From positions 3,768,501-3,832,500 of the forward strand of contig NZ_VWNA01000001.1 of NCBI RefSeq assembly GCF_009600605.1: 64,000 nucleotides of DNA. The letters run 5' to 3'. This document shows, piece by piece, positions 9,068-18,197 of the stretch (position 1 is the first letter of the stretch; every line of letters starts with the position of its first letter). Position numbers and translations under genes: made by a program. Origin of the DNA: Segnochrobactrum spirostomi (GTDB lineage Bacteria > Pseudomonadota > Alphaproteobacteria > Rhizobiales > Segnochrobactraceae). Under the pieces are notes generated by a model. The model made no database searches. It was given only the letters and a program-made list of their open reading frames with translations, and was not told the DNA's origin.

Positions 9068-9154
9068 CGTCGTCTCCTCCTGATGAGTTGCGCATCGCCG
9101 ACACGCTGTCACCGCGTGTTTTGAGCACGATACGTGACAGGAGAATTAGCAGGC

Positions 9155-9176
9155 TCAGCTTTCAGTCAGCTTTCAG
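9155..9176. promoter_or_regulatory. Tandem 11-bp direct repeat upstream of the ABC operon
   Basis: TCAGCTTTCAG occurs twice head to tail (9155-9165 and 9166-9176). It lies 88-109 bp upstream of the binding-protein start and about 23 bp upstream of a possible -10 element (TATCGT on the minus strand, 9127-9132). Tandem repeats with 11-bp spacing are the usual form of OmpR/PhoB-family binding sites. Confidence 0.55.
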
Positions 9177-9193
9177 GCGCCGAAAGATCGAGA

Positions 9194-10174
9194 TCAGGCC
9201 GAAGGCTTGGCCTTCCAGGCGCGGGCCATCGCGACGACGGCGGTTTCGGCGGAGTCCGCGGGCCGCCAGCCGAGTTCGGCGACCGCCGCGCTCGGATCGA
9301 CGGTGACGCTGCCGAACAGGCGGTCGGCCGCACCGGCCTTGCCGGCGGCGCGCAGGACGAAGTCCGCCGCACGCGCGGGAATCGGGACGAGGCGCGCAGG
9401 CCGGCCGAGGCCGCGGGCGATGGCGCGGATGAGGTCCCCCGTGGAGAGGCCTTCGCCGTCGGCGAGCACGTAGGGTCCCGCGGCGGCGGGCGCAAACAGG
9501 GCGGCTTCCACGGCCCGCGCGAGGCTGTCGGTGCCGATCATCGGCCGGCGATTGTGGATACCACCGAAGGGGAGCGGGAGGCCGCGGTTCACGAGCGACG
9601 TCAGCCGGGCGAGGTTGCCGCCGGCGCCCGGCCCCGCGACGAGCGGAGGCCGCAGGGCGACCACGGAGAGGCCGCGCCGGGCGATCTCGGCGAGGGCGCG
9701 CTCGGCCGCGATCTTCGAAGCCCCGTACGGGTCCGTGGCGATGAGCGGGCTCTCCGCTCGCACCGGCTGCCGTGGCGGCCGCACGCCGTGGACATGCAGG
9801 CTGCTCATGAACACGAAGCGGCGGACGCCGCCGGTGAGCGCGGCCTCCGCAAGCCCCCGGGTCGCGTCGACATTGACCGTGTGCAGCAACGCCGCCGCGT
9901 CCTCAGCCTCGGGGGCGGCGGAGAGGCCGGCGAGGTGGACGACATGGGTGATGCCGTCCAGGAGATCGGGCGGAAGCGGCGCCGCCAGATCGGCGTGGCG
10001 CCATTCGATGTGGGGCGTCGCCTGCGGGGGCGCGCCGCGTGTCACACCCACAAGGGAGAGACGGCCGGCGAGGCGGTCGAGCACGGCGCGGCCCACGAAG
10101 CCGCCGGCCCCCGTCACCAGGACACGCGCTTGACGGTCGGTGGGGTGGATATCGCCGTCCCGATCCGAGGCCAT
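9194..10174 (-). CDS. NAD(P)-dependent sugar epimerase/dehydratase
   Basis: The 326-residue protein is an extended SDR with the NAD-binding VTGAGGFVG motif (20-28) and the catalytic set S124/S125, Y150 and K154 (YGASK). This is the pattern of UDP-hexose 4-epimerases and WbpV-like 4-reductases used in O-antigen synthesis. I chose the ATG at 10174 because it follows the stop of the sugar-transferase gene by 4 bp; a longer start at 10210 would overlap that gene. It is the last gene of a three-gene polysaccharide operon and probably prepares the nucleotide sugar that the preceding transferase loads onto lipid. The exact substrate is not determined. Confidence 0.85.
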   Translation of the reverse strand: MASDRDGDIHPTDRQARVLVTGAGGFVGRAVLDRLAGRLSLVGVTRGAPPQATPHIEWRHADLAAPLPPDLLDGITHVVHLAGLSAAPEAEDAAALLHTVNVDATRGLAEAALTGGVRRFVFMSSLHVHGVRPPRQPVRAESPLIATDPYGASKIAAERALAEIARRGLSVVALRPPLVAGPGAGGNLARLTSLVNRGLPLPFGGIHNRRPMIGTDSLARAVEAALFAPAAAGPYVLADGEGLSTGDLIRAIARGLGRPARLVPIPARAADFVLRAAGKAGAADRLFGSVTVDPSAAVAELGWRPADSAETAVVAMARAWKAKPSA

Positions 10175-10178
10175 CGGG

Positions 10179-10733
10179 TCAGCTCGCGACGCGGTCGCCC
10201 CGGCCCGCACCGAACACGGTGCGGAACAGGAGCGTGAAATAGGTCACGAGGCTGTGGTCGCCGACATAGCGGGCATCGAGCACGGCGAGGCGCTCCGGAT
10301 CGGACATGTCGACGCCGGCGACCTGGGCGATGCCGGTGATGCCGGGCCGCAAAGCGAGCACGCCCCGCGCGCGGCGGGCCTCGATCAGCGCGACCTGGCT
10401 CGGCAGGCAGGGACGGGGGCCGACCAGACTCATTTCGCCGACGAGCACGTTCCAGAGCTGCGGCAGTTCGTCGAGCTTGGTCTTGCGCAGCACCTGGCCG
10501 ATACGTGTCACCGAGGCCCGGCTCGCCTCGTGGGTCGCCACATTCGGCGTGCCGGCCCGCATCGTTCTGAGCTTGTAGCAGACGAAGAGCCGGCCGTTGC
10601 GGCCGACGCGGATCTGGGCGAACAGCGGGTTGCCGGGGGAATCGAGCCGGATCAGAACCGCGCAGACGAGCATCACCGGCACGCCGACGACGAGCCCCGT
10701 GATCGAGAAGACGATATCGAGCAGTCGCTTCAT
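10179..10733 (-). CDS. Initiating sugar-phosphate transferase (bacterial sugar transferase family)
   Basis: This 184-residue protein has one N-terminal membrane helix (about 10-32) and the conserved motifs of monotopic phosphoglycosyl transferases: KLRTMRAG near 54-61, [23 protein letters not shown] near 87-109, and RPGITG. These enzymes move a sugar-1-phosphate from a nucleotide sugar to undecaprenyl phosphate to begin a polysaccharide repeat. The length matches the small WcaJ-C-terminal/WbpL-replacing type. Its ATG overlaps the upstream ligase stop in an ATGA, a sign of translational coupling. Confidence 0.93.
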   Translation of the reverse strand: MKRLLDIVFSITGLVVGVPVMLVCAVLIRLDSPGNPLFAQIRVGRNGRLFVCYKLRTMRAGTPNVATHEASRASVTRIGQVLRKTKLDELPQLWNVLVGEMSLVGPRPCLPSQVALIEARRARGVLALRPGITGIAQVAGVDMSDPERLAVLDARYVGDHSLVTYFTLLFRTVFGAGRGDRVAS

Positions 10734-11974
10734 GCGTCCGTTCCGTCGCCCGCCGGCAGCGCCAGGAAGATCGGCAGCCAGAGGAACAGATAATAGGTGT
10801 TGATGAAGGAGAACGTGTTCGAGAGATCCGTCATCATATAGAGCATCGCGAACACGATGCCGAACAGCGCGAAGCGCTTCAGCGGCGCCGCGAAGCCGCG
10901 CAGCGCCGCGGCATAGGAATTCAGGATCACGAGCACGTAACCGATCGCGGCCGGAATCCCGAAATAGAAGGCGAGCACTAGGTAGCCGTTGTGGGGATGG
11001 TTGCCCTTGCCGTCGAGGATGGCGAACGGCCCCGCCCCGAACCAGGGATGGGCGGCGATCGAGGCGAGCGCGGCCTGCCAGATGTCGAAGCGGTAGGACG
11101 GCCGGCACACGCTCTGCCCGCTCGCCCCGGCGCAGACGCTCGTCAGCGCGTGGTGCAGGAGCGGCTCGGAGAGCACCAGCCCGAGCGGGATGGCGAGGAC
11201 GCAGACCGTCGCGATCACCGTGCCGAGCGGCCGGATGTCCGGGCGCAGGCGGCTCGCCACCACGACGACGGCGCCCGCGAGCACGATGTCGGTGATCGGG
11301 CCGCGGCTCTGGGTGAGCGCGAGGCCGATGAGATTGACGAGAAGCGCGGCGATGAGCGCGGCCCGCAGGCGGCCCTGCGCCGCCAGGGCCGCGAAGGCGG
11401 CGGCGCCGACGCCGAACGCGATCGTCGTCGAGGCCGTGCTCGGATTGTTCGCCCGGCCATAGAGATAGAGCCGTTCGTTGAAGCCGATGTGGAGGCCGAA
11501 CTGGAGGATCGCCGCGATTGCGACGCCGAGCGCGATCACGAACGCCGCCACGACGAGAACATCGCGCGCGAAGCCGGGGTGCCGCCGCCGCGCCGCCAGA
11601 ATGACGAGCCCGTAGGCGAACACCGAGACGGACGAGGCCGCTTCGCCCCAGGTGCGTCCCGAGGCGACGTCGCCGCGTCCGATCAGGCTGACGATCTGCC
11701 AGCCGAGTACGATGACGAAGCCGATGAGGGCGAGCCGCCAAGTCGGATCCCCGAACACCTGACGGCGCAGCCCAACGTCGGTGGCGAGCGCCGCGAGCCC
11801 GATGAGGGTCAGGCCGAGATAGGCGATCATCCAGACCGGGTGCGACGGCACGAGGGCGACCGCGGCGATCGCCAGATAGACGAGACCCGCGGGCAGCCGG
11901 GCCGCCCAATCGGGGCCTCGCACCGCCGTCACGCTGCCGCGCCGGGCGGCAGCCCCATCCTTACGAACCACCAT
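10730..11974 (-). CDS. O-antigen ligase/polymerase-like membrane protein
   Basis: This 414-residue protein has about ten to twelve hydrophobic segments, a large periplasmic loop between ~265 and ~330 and the features of the Wzy_C/WaaL family: the LTQSRGPI segment near 235 and the loop motif HPHNGYLVLAFYFG, with the conserved His-Asn. It links or polymerises polysaccharide repeats on the periplasmic side of the inner membrane. It is the first gene of the operon with the sugar transferase and epimerase. Ligase and polymerase cannot be separated by sequence alone. Confidence 0.85.
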   Translation of the reverse strand: MVVRKDGAAARRGSVTAVRGPDWAARLPAGLVYLAIAAVALVPSHPVWMIAYLGLTLIGLAALATDVGLRRQVFGDPTWRLALIGFVIVLGWQIVSLIGRGDVASGRTWGEAASSVSVFAYGLVILAARRRHPGFARDVLVVAAFVIALGVAIAAILQFGLHIGFNERLYLYGRANNPSTASTTIAFGVGAAAFAALAAQGRLRAALIAALLVNLIGLALTQSRGPITDIVLAGAVVVVASRLRPDIRPLGTVIATVCVLAIPLGLVLSEPLLHHALTSVCAGASGQSVCRPSYRFDIWQAALASIAAHPWFGAGPFAILDGKGNHPHNGYLVLAFYFGIPAAIGYVLVILNSYAAALRGFAAPLKRFALFGIVFAMLYMMTDLSNTFSFINTYYLFLWLPIFLALPAGDGTDA

Positions 11975-12067
11975 GGCGAACGATCGCTGACCCTGCTTGC
12001 GTCCCCGCCGAGGGGCTGGGATTCGGCGCTTATGGCAGGGCCGCGGAAGCCGGTCAAATGAGGCGGC

Positions 12068-12604
12068 TCAGGCCTGTGGCGGCCCGTCGTCGAGCACCTT
12101 CGTCATGAATTGGAGGTCGAGCCAGCGGCCGAACTTGGCGCCGACCTGGGGCAGCCGCGCTGCCGTCTCGAAGCCGAGGGAGGCGTGGAGCGCGATCGAC
12201 GCCGCATTGGTCGCCTCGATGCCGCCGACGAGGACATGGACCTTGGCCGCGCGGGCGATCTCGATCAGGGCGGCGAGGAGCGCACGCCCGACGCCGCGGC
12301 CGCGCAGATCGGCCCGCACATAGATCGAGAGCTCGGCCGTGTGGCGATAGCCCTCGTGTGGTCGGAACGGTCCGTAGGTCGCATAGCCGCCGACCGCGCC
12401 GTCGATGTCGGCGACGATCACCGGAAAGCCCGCCCTGGTGCGCTCCTCGAGCCATTTGAGCCGGCCCTCGAGGTCCGAAGGGGTCTCGTTCCAGATCGAC
12501 GTCGTGTTGAGCACGGCATCGTTGTAGATCGCGAGGAGACCCGGCCCATCGCCGGCGACGGCGGGGCGAATGGCGAGGGCGGCGGGCGGCGACATGTCGG
12601 TCAT
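12068..12604 (-). CDS. GNAT N-acetyltransferase, phosphinothricin/methionine-sulfoximine acetyltransferase type
   Basis: The protein (178 residues from the ATG at 12604; earlier starts exist at 12661) has a complete GNAT core: IRPAVAGDGPGLLAIYNDAV, AELSIYVRADLRGRGVGRALL with the acetyl-CoA loop, and ATNAASIALHASLGFE. This pattern matches the MnaT/PAT family, which acetylates L-methionine sulfoximine, phosphinothricin or L-amino acids in the cytoplasm. It is divergent from a LysR-type regulator that starts ~95 bp away and may control it. Confidence 0.88.
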   Translation of the reverse strand: MTDMSPPAALAIRPAVAGDGPGLLAIYNDAVLNTTSIWNETPSDLEGRLKWLEERTRAGFPVIVADIDGAVGGYATYGPFRPHEGYRHTAELSIYVRADLRGRGVGRALLAALIEIARAAKVHVLVGGIEATNAASIALHASLGFETAARLPQVGAKFGRWLDLQFMTKVLDDGPPQA

Positions 12605-12698
12605 GGCGGCTCGGGGCGCTTCATCTAGTTCGATCGGCTCTCTTGATGCTACGATAGGCATCGTTCAGAAAAGCCTAAGCGTTGCATAAGAAAGTCCT

Positions 12699-13610
12699 AT
12701 GGATATCGACCAGCTTCGCACCTTCGACCGCATCGTGCGGGAGGGCAGTTTCACCAAGGCGGCGGCCCGGCTCAACGTCACCCAGGCGACGGTGTCGATG
12801 CGCATGCGCACCCTCGAGGACCAACTCGGCGGCGCCTTGTTCGAGCGCGGCCGCAAGGTGCGCCTGACGGAGCGCGGCACGACCTTCCTGCCCTATGCCC
12901 GGCGCATCCTGACGACGCTGCTCGAGGGCGAGGACGCGCTTCGCTCGGCCCAGCGCGGCCACGTCACGGTCGCGACCCTGCGCAGCCTCGCGGCGCCCCT
13001 CGTCGGCAATGCCCTCGTGCGTTTCGCCGAGGCCCATCCGCTCACCGAGGTGATCATCGCGGAAGGCCACCATCACGACGTGGCGGAGCGGGTCCACGAC
13101 CGGGGTGCCGATCTCGCGGTGATGGGCTGGCCGAACCTCGATCCGCTGCTCGACGACATCGAACCGATCGCCATCTTCCGCGAGCCGGTCAGGCTCGCGG
13201 TCGCGCCGTGGCTCGCCGACGAGATCGGTCCCGAGCCGACGCTCGATAGGGTCTTCGCGGTGGTGCCCCGCTATCTCCTGATCGGCTGGTGGCAGGTCTA
13301 TCCCGACGCCGTCAGCGCCATGCGGTTCCGGGCGAAGACGGTTTCCACGGTCTCGATCGGCCCGGCGCTCGCCCTCGCCGAAGCCGGGCACGGCATCGGC
13401 TATTTCGTCGAGACGGCGCTCGCCCCGGTGCTGGCCGCCGGGCGGCTCGCGGTGGTGGAGCCGGTCGATGCGCCGGCGATCCACCGCGACACCGCCCTCG
13501 TGTCGATCGGCGGCGGGCTCAGCGCGCGGCCGCTGGTGGCGGAACTCGCCCGCCTGATCGACGAAGAGGCGGCCGCGCTCGGCATGGGCCGGTCCGCTGG
13601 ACGGCGGTAA
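12699..13610 (+). CDS. LysR-family transcriptional regulator
   Basis: This 303-residue protein has the LysR winged-helix domain at its N-terminus (MDIDQLRTFDRIVREGSFTK, then AAARLNVTQATVSMRMRTLE, residues 1-60) and a periplasmic-binding-like effector domain from ~90 to ~295. It is divergent from the GNAT gene, which is the usual arrangement for LysR proteins and their targets. A terminator follows the gene. The effector is unknown. Confidence 0.92.
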   Translation: MDIDQLRTFDRIVREGSFTKAAARLNVTQATVSMRMRTLEDQLGGALFERGRKVRLTERGTTFLPYARRILTTLLEGEDALRSAQRGHVTVATLRSLAAPLVGNALVRFAEAHPLTEVIIAEGHHHDVAERVHDRGADLAVMGWPNLDPLLDDIEPIAIFREPVRLAVAPWLADEIGPEPTLDRVFAVVPRYLLIGWWQVYPDAVSAMRFRAKTVSTVSIGPALALAEAGHGIGYFVETALAPVLAAGRLAVVEPVDAPAIHRDTALVSIGGGLSARPLVAELARLIDEEAAALGMGRSAGRR

Positions 13611-13628
13611 GATCGAGTGCCCCGATGG

Positions 13629-13649
13629 GCGCCCGTTTCCGGGCGCTTT
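13629..13649 (+). terminator. Terminator after the LysR gene
   Basis: A 7-bp perfect stem (GCGCCCG / CGGGCGC) with a TTTC loop is followed by TTT. It lies 19 bp after the LysR stop and 11 bp before the convergent MscS gene. Confidence 0.7.
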
Positions 13650-13659
13650 CCTCGTCGGC

Positions 13660-16008
13660 TTATTGTTTCGCGCCCTGGCCGGCATCGAGTGCGGCTTCGG
13701 CCGCCGCGCCGGCGATCTCGGGGGAGACGTCCGCGCCCTCGACCTTCACCACCACGCCGCGCCCGACGAGTTCGATGTGGTTCTCCTTGAAGGCCTTGAG
13801 AATGCGGGTATAGGCCTCGCGCCGGATCACGAACTGGGTGTTCGGCTTGGCGATGAACTTGACGCCGATGACGATGGCGCCGTCCTCGACGCTGCGGATG
13901 CCCTGGGATTTCAGCGGCTCGATGAAGTTCGGCCCCATATCCGGATCCGCCGAGAGCTCGGTGCCGATCTTCTTGATGAGGCGCTTCACCAGCGTGATGT
14001 CGGTGTTGGGATCGACGCGGAAGTCCATCCGGAGCAGCGCCCAGTCGCGGGTCTGGTTGGTCACCGCCTTCATCTGGCCGAAGGGCAGGGTATGCACGGC
14101 GCCGCGATGGTGGCGGAGCTTCATCGAGCGCAGCGAGATGCTCTCGACGACACCGCGCAGGTTGCCGACCTCGACATAATCGCCGACGCGGAAGGAATCC
14201 TCGATCAGGAAGAACACGCCGGCGAGGATGTCGGCGACCGTCTGCTGCGCACCGAGGCCGATCGCGATACCGACGACGCCGGCGCCGGCGAGCAATGGAC
14301 CGATGTTCACGCCGAGCGACGACAGCACGATCATCGCCGTCATGGCGAGCAGAGTGACCTGGAGCACCTTGCCGAACAGCGGCAGCAGGGTCGCGAGACG
14401 CTGCGCCTTGATCGAGTGCGCATCGTTGCGGGCCGCCTCATAGGCACGGTCGATCGCCCTGAGGATCAGCGCCCAGCCGACATAGCCGAGCAGGAGCACG
14501 ATGGAGATGTTGAAGAGCACGCGGATGACGACGCCGCCGATCCCCGTGTTGCTCTCGAAATCGAAGCCCCAGATCCAGAAAGTCGCCAGCACCGCGAGCG
14601 CGATGAGGACGATCCAGACGACCCGCATCAGCCGCCGGACATGGCGCGTGCCCGTGGCGCGCACCTCGGCGGGTGGCGGCGGGGCGTCCTCCGCGACCGG
14701 GGGCAGGGCATCCCCGTCCGAATCGACCCACGAGGCGCGCGGTGGCGTCGCCTGCGCGATCGGCTCGCCGTAGAAGCGGGCGAGCGGCATGCGGATGAAG
14801 ATCGCGGTGATGGGCGCTGCGATGAGCACCAGCAGCGAGGCGAGCATCTTGATGCCGATGCCGGGCTCGCCCTGCAGGATGGCGCCGACCATCACGATCC
14901 ACAGCACCGCGAGATAGAGGCGGATGGCGATGAGCCACCCCGCGATCAGCGGACGAAGGTCGTCTCTGACTTCGAGGCGGCGTGCAAGGTCGGCGGCCAC
15001 CGCGTCGCGATATTGGCCCGCGACCGCCATCAGATAGACCACGGGCACGACCGACAGCACGATGTTCGCCGCTGCCCGTGCGTTCTCCTCGACTTGGAGC
15101 GTGATGAGAATACGGGCGAGGCCGAGCGGAATCGCGAGGAGGATCGCCGCGATGGTGATCTGGTGCAGGATCGTGCGGGCCAGATTGTCGGGCGCACCAA
15201 TAAGCCGGGCGCCGGGAATCTTCGGGCTCAGGATGAAGTTCGCGAGCCGGTTCGCGATGAGCGGGACCGCCGCGGTCACCAGGACGTCTTCGAGGATGCG
15301 CGGCGCGACATCGTTGTCGGGCGCCATCACGAGGAAGAACATCACCATGCCGCCGAGAAAGGCGACGACGTCGACGATGGCGCTGAGCGCGCGTCCGATC
15401 ACGGCGCGGCGGCCGGACGACGCCTTGCGGGCGATCGGGCTGCGCCGCCACAGCGCGCGGATGAGATAGAGGCCGGCGAAACCGGACAGGACGATGGCGG
15501 AGGTGCGCAGCAGGAAGCCGATCGGGCCCAGCGCGGGGGCGCCGGCCGGCGGATGGGCGAAGGCGGCGGCGAAGGCTGCCGGCACCGTCGGCAGGCTGGT
15601 GACGACGGCGAGGAGGCGCTGACGGAGCTGTTCGAGGGTGGTGCCGGTCGGCTGTGTCTGGTTCTGCGCGGTGTTGGCGCCTTCGCTCAGCAGGCGCTCG
15701 CGCAGCGCGGAGCGCAGATCCGTTTCGCCGGTCACCGCCAGGATGGCGTCGAGCTGCTCGGGGGTGAGACCGTTCGGAAAGGCCTTCAGCACCGCATCGA
15801 GCCCGCCCGACTGGGAGGCCGATTGGCTGGTCTTGGCCGCGTCGGCGGCGCGGGCCGACCCGGTCGGCCAGACGGTCGCCGCGACGAATGCGAGCATGAA
15901 CGCCGAGACGAGGATGGCCATCGCCCGGATCAATCGAGCCGGCGAGGATGATGCAGCGCGGGCCGCCGGCCGGAACGGGCGCGGGTCGGTCGAAAGGCGT
16001 GCGGTCAC
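13660..16008 (-). CDS. Large MscS-family mechanosensitive channel (YbiO-like)
   Basis: I choose the GTG at 16008 because a GGAG lies 8 bp upstream; this gives 782 residues. A signal-like helix (MAILVSAFMLAFVAA) ends near ARAAD, then a periplasmic segment and about ten further membrane helices. The conserved MscS pore and beta domain lie near 540-680: GIAIGLGAQQTVADILAG, LIEDSFRVGDYVEVG, VESISLRSMKLRHHRG and LPFGQMKAVTNQTRDW. It opens under membrane tension to release solutes. The long N-terminal part is like YbiO/MscM-type channels rather than the 280-residue MscS. No partner gene is nearby. Confidence 0.9.
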   Translation of the reverse strand: MTARLSTDPRPFRPAARAASSSPARLIRAMAILVSAFMLAFVAATVWPTGSARAADAAKTSQSASQSGGLDAVLKAFPNGLTPEQLDAILAVTGETDLRSALRERLLSEGANTAQNQTQPTGTTLEQLRQRLLAVVTSLPTVPAAFAAAFAHPPAGAPALGPIGFLLRTSAIVLSGFAGLYLIRALWRRSPIARKASSGRRAVIGRALSAIVDVVAFLGGMVMFFLVMAPDNDVAPRILEDVLVTAAVPLIANRLANFILSPKIPGARLIGAPDNLARTILHQITIAAILLAIPLGLARILITLQVEENARAAANIVLSVVPVVYLMAVAGQYRDAVAADLARRLEVRDDLRPLIAGWLIAIRLYLAVLWIVMVGAILQGEPGIGIKMLASLLVLIAAPITAIFIRMPLARFYGEPIAQATPPRASWVDSDGDALPPVAEDAPPPPAEVRATGTRHVRRLMRVVWIVLIALAVLATFWIWGFDFESNTGIGGVVIRVLFNISIVLLLGYVGWALILRAIDRAYEAARNDAHSIKAQRLATLLPLFGKVLQVTLLAMTAMIVLSSLGVNIGPLLAGAGVVGIAIGLGAQQTVADILAGVFFLIEDSFRVGDYVEVGNLRGVVESISLRSMKLRHHRGAVHTLPFGQMKAVTNQTRDWALLRMDFRVDPNTDITLVKRLIKKIGTELSADPDMGPNFIEPLKSQGIRSVEDGAIVIGVKFIAKPNTQFVIRREAYTRILKAFKENHIELVGRGVVVKVEGADVSPEIAGAAAEAALDAGQGAKQ

Positions 16009-16227
16009 CGGCGGTCTCCAAGCTCGCAATTGTGATTTTGTGCCGACGATAGCATGGCGAAGCGGTGACGCCACAGTCGCCACGTGCATCGTGAAGCATC
16101 ACGGGCGGCCGCTTTCGGACCGCGATTTGCTATTCGTGTCGGCAAGGCGGCGTGGAGAAGCCGAAAGGCGCGGTGTTTGGCCGTTTCTGCGCTTGGCGGG
16201 GCCTTGGGGCGATGCTATCTCCCGCCC

Positions 16228-18033
16228 ATGACGACCGAACCGCGCCCGCTCATCCGCAATTTCTCGATCATCGCGCATATCGACCACGGCAAGTCCACGC
16301 TTGCCGACCGGTTGATCCAGCGCACCGGCGCGCTCACCGAGCGCGAAATGAAGGAGCAGGTGCTCGATTCGATGGACATCGAGCGCGAGCGCGGCATCAC
16401 CATCAAGGCGCAGACGGTGTGCCTCCGCTATCCGGCGAAGGACGGCAACACCTACACCTTGAACCTGATGGATACCCCCGGCCACGTCGACTTCGCCTAC
16501 GAGGTCAGCCGGTCGCTTGCCGCCTGCGAGGGCTCGCTCCTCGTCGTCGATGCGAGCCAGGGCGTCGAGGCGCAGACCCTCGCCAACGTCTATCAGGCGC
16601 TCGACAACAATCACGAGATCGTCCCGGTCCTCAACAAGATCGACCTGCCGGCGGCCGAGCCCGACCGCGTCAGGGAGCAGATCGAAGAGGTGATCGGCCT
16701 CGACGCCTCCGAGGCGGTGATGATCTCCGCCAAGACCGGTCTCGGCATCGACGACGTGCTCGAAGCCATCGTGAAGCGCCTGCCGGCGCCGAAGGGAGAC
16801 CTCGACGCGCCGCTGAAGGCGCTCCTGGTCGATTCCTGGTACGACACCTATCTCGGAGTCGTGGTGCTCGTGCGCATCGTCGATGGCGTGCTGAAGCGCG
16901 GCTCGCGCATCAAGATGATGGGTACGGGGGCGGCCTACGACGTCGATCGCGTCGGCACCTTCACCCCGAAGATGGTCGATTCCGCCGAACTCGGCCCCGG
17001 CGAGATCGGCTTCATCATCGCCGCCATCAAGGAAGTCGCCGACACCCGCGTCGGCGATACCATCACCGACGACCGCAAGCCCTGCGCCGAGCCGCTGCCG
17101 GGCTTCCGGCCGGCCCAGCCGGTGGTGTTCTGCGGCCTTTTCCCCGTCGATGCCGCGGATTTCGAAGACCTGCGCGCCGCGATGGGTAAGCTGCGCCTCA
17201 ACGACGCCAGCTTCTCCTTCGAGATGGAGACCTCGGCCGCGCTCGGCTTCGGCTTCCGCTGCGGCTTCCTCGGCCTCCTCCACCTCGAGATCATCCAGGA
17301 GCGGCTCGAGCGCGAGTTCAATCTCGACCTCATCGCGACCGCCCCCTCGGTGGTCTACAAGCTCGTTTTGACCGACGGCTCCGAGATCGAGCTGCACAAC
17401 CCGGCCGACATGCCGGACGTGGTGAAGATCGAGGAGATCTACGAGCCCTGGATCCGCGCCACGATCCTCACCCCCGACGATTATCTCGGCGCCATCCTCA
17501 AGCTCTGCCAGGAGCGGCGCGGCGTGCAGGTCGACCTCTCCTATGTCGGCAAGCGCGCGATGGCGACCTACGACCTGCCGCTCAATGAGGTGGTGTTCGA
17601 TTTCTACGATCGCCTGAAGTCGATCTCGAAGGGCTATGCCTCGTTCGACTATCACCTGACCGACTACAAGGCCGGCGATCTCGTGAAGATGCAGATCCTG
17701 GTCAACGCCGAGCCGGTCGATGCGTTGTCGATGCTGGTGCACCGCTCCCAGTCCGAGCGTCGCGGCCGAGCCATGTGCGAGAAGCTGAAGGACCTCATCC
17801 CGCAGCATCTCTTCCAGATTCCGATCCAGGCCGCGATCGGCGGCAAGGTGATCGCCCGCGAGACCATCCGCGCCCTGCGTAAGGACGTGACCGCCAAGTG
17901 TTACGGCGGCGACGCCACCCGCAAGCGCAAGCTTCTCGAGAAGCAGAAGGAAGGTAAGAAGCGGATGCGCCAATTCGGCAAGGTCGAGATTCCGCAGGAA
18001 GCCTTCATCGCCGCCCTCAAGGTGGATGTCTGA
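16228..18033 (+). CDS. lepA: Elongation factor 4 (LepA), ribosome back-translocase GTPase
   Basis: The 601-residue length is normal for LepA. The GTPase domain has G1 AHIDHGKST at 16-24, switch [12 protein letters not shown]3 MDTPGHVDF near 87 and G4 LNKIDLPAA near 136. Then come the EF-G-like domains and the family-specific C-terminal region with [20 protein letters not shown] and the ending [14 protein letters not shown]. The protein acts on stalled or mis-translocated ribosomes. The ATG at 16228 was chosen because all homologues begin shortly before [13 protein letters not shown]. It stands alone. Confidence 0.98.
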   Translation: MTTEPRPLIRNFSIIAHIDHGKSTLADRLIQRTGALTEREMKEQVLDSMDIERERGITIKAQTVCLRYPAKDGNTYTLNLMDTPGHVDFAYEVSRSLAACEGSLLVVDASQGVEAQTLANVYQALDNNHEIVPVLNKIDLPAAEPDRVREQIEEVIGLDASEAVMISAKTGLGIDDVLEAIVKRLPAPKGDLDAPLKALLVDSWYDTYLGVVVLVRIVDGVLKRGSRIKMMGTGAAYDVDRVGTFTPKMVDSAELGPGEIGFIIAAIKEVADTRVGDTITDDRKPCAEPLPGFRPAQPVVFCGLFPVDAADFEDLRAAMGKLRLNDASFSFEMETSAALGFGFRCGFLGLLHLEIIQERLEREFNLDLIATAPSVVYKLVLTDGSEIELHNPADMPDVVKIEEIYEPWIRATILTPDDYLGAILKLCQERRGVQVDLSYVGKRAMATYDLPLNEVVFDFYDRLKSISKGYASFDYHLTDYKAGDLVKMQILVNAEPVDALSMLVHRSQSERRGRAMCEKLKDLIPQHLFQIPIQAAIGGKVIARETIRALRKDVTAKCYGGDATRKRKLLEKQKEGKKRMRQFGKVEIPQEAFIAALKVDV

Positions 18034-18197
18034 CCGGCGCGCGAACGCCGGTCTCCCGAGGTTTCCACAACGTCCGCTCCCCGCCTTCGCCGGCTGTCCC
18101 TGCCTTCGTCCAAACGCAACACAGATGCGTCATGGTGCGGCCCGGTTGGCGCGCCTCCGCCTCCCTTCCAGGGCTGAGGCTATCGGGGAATCGGGAC

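Noticed and set aside
13663-15951. Long plus-strand open frame opposite the MscS gene
   Set aside because: It is rich in Asp, Glu, His and Arg without domain motifs and lies opposite a complete MscS channel.
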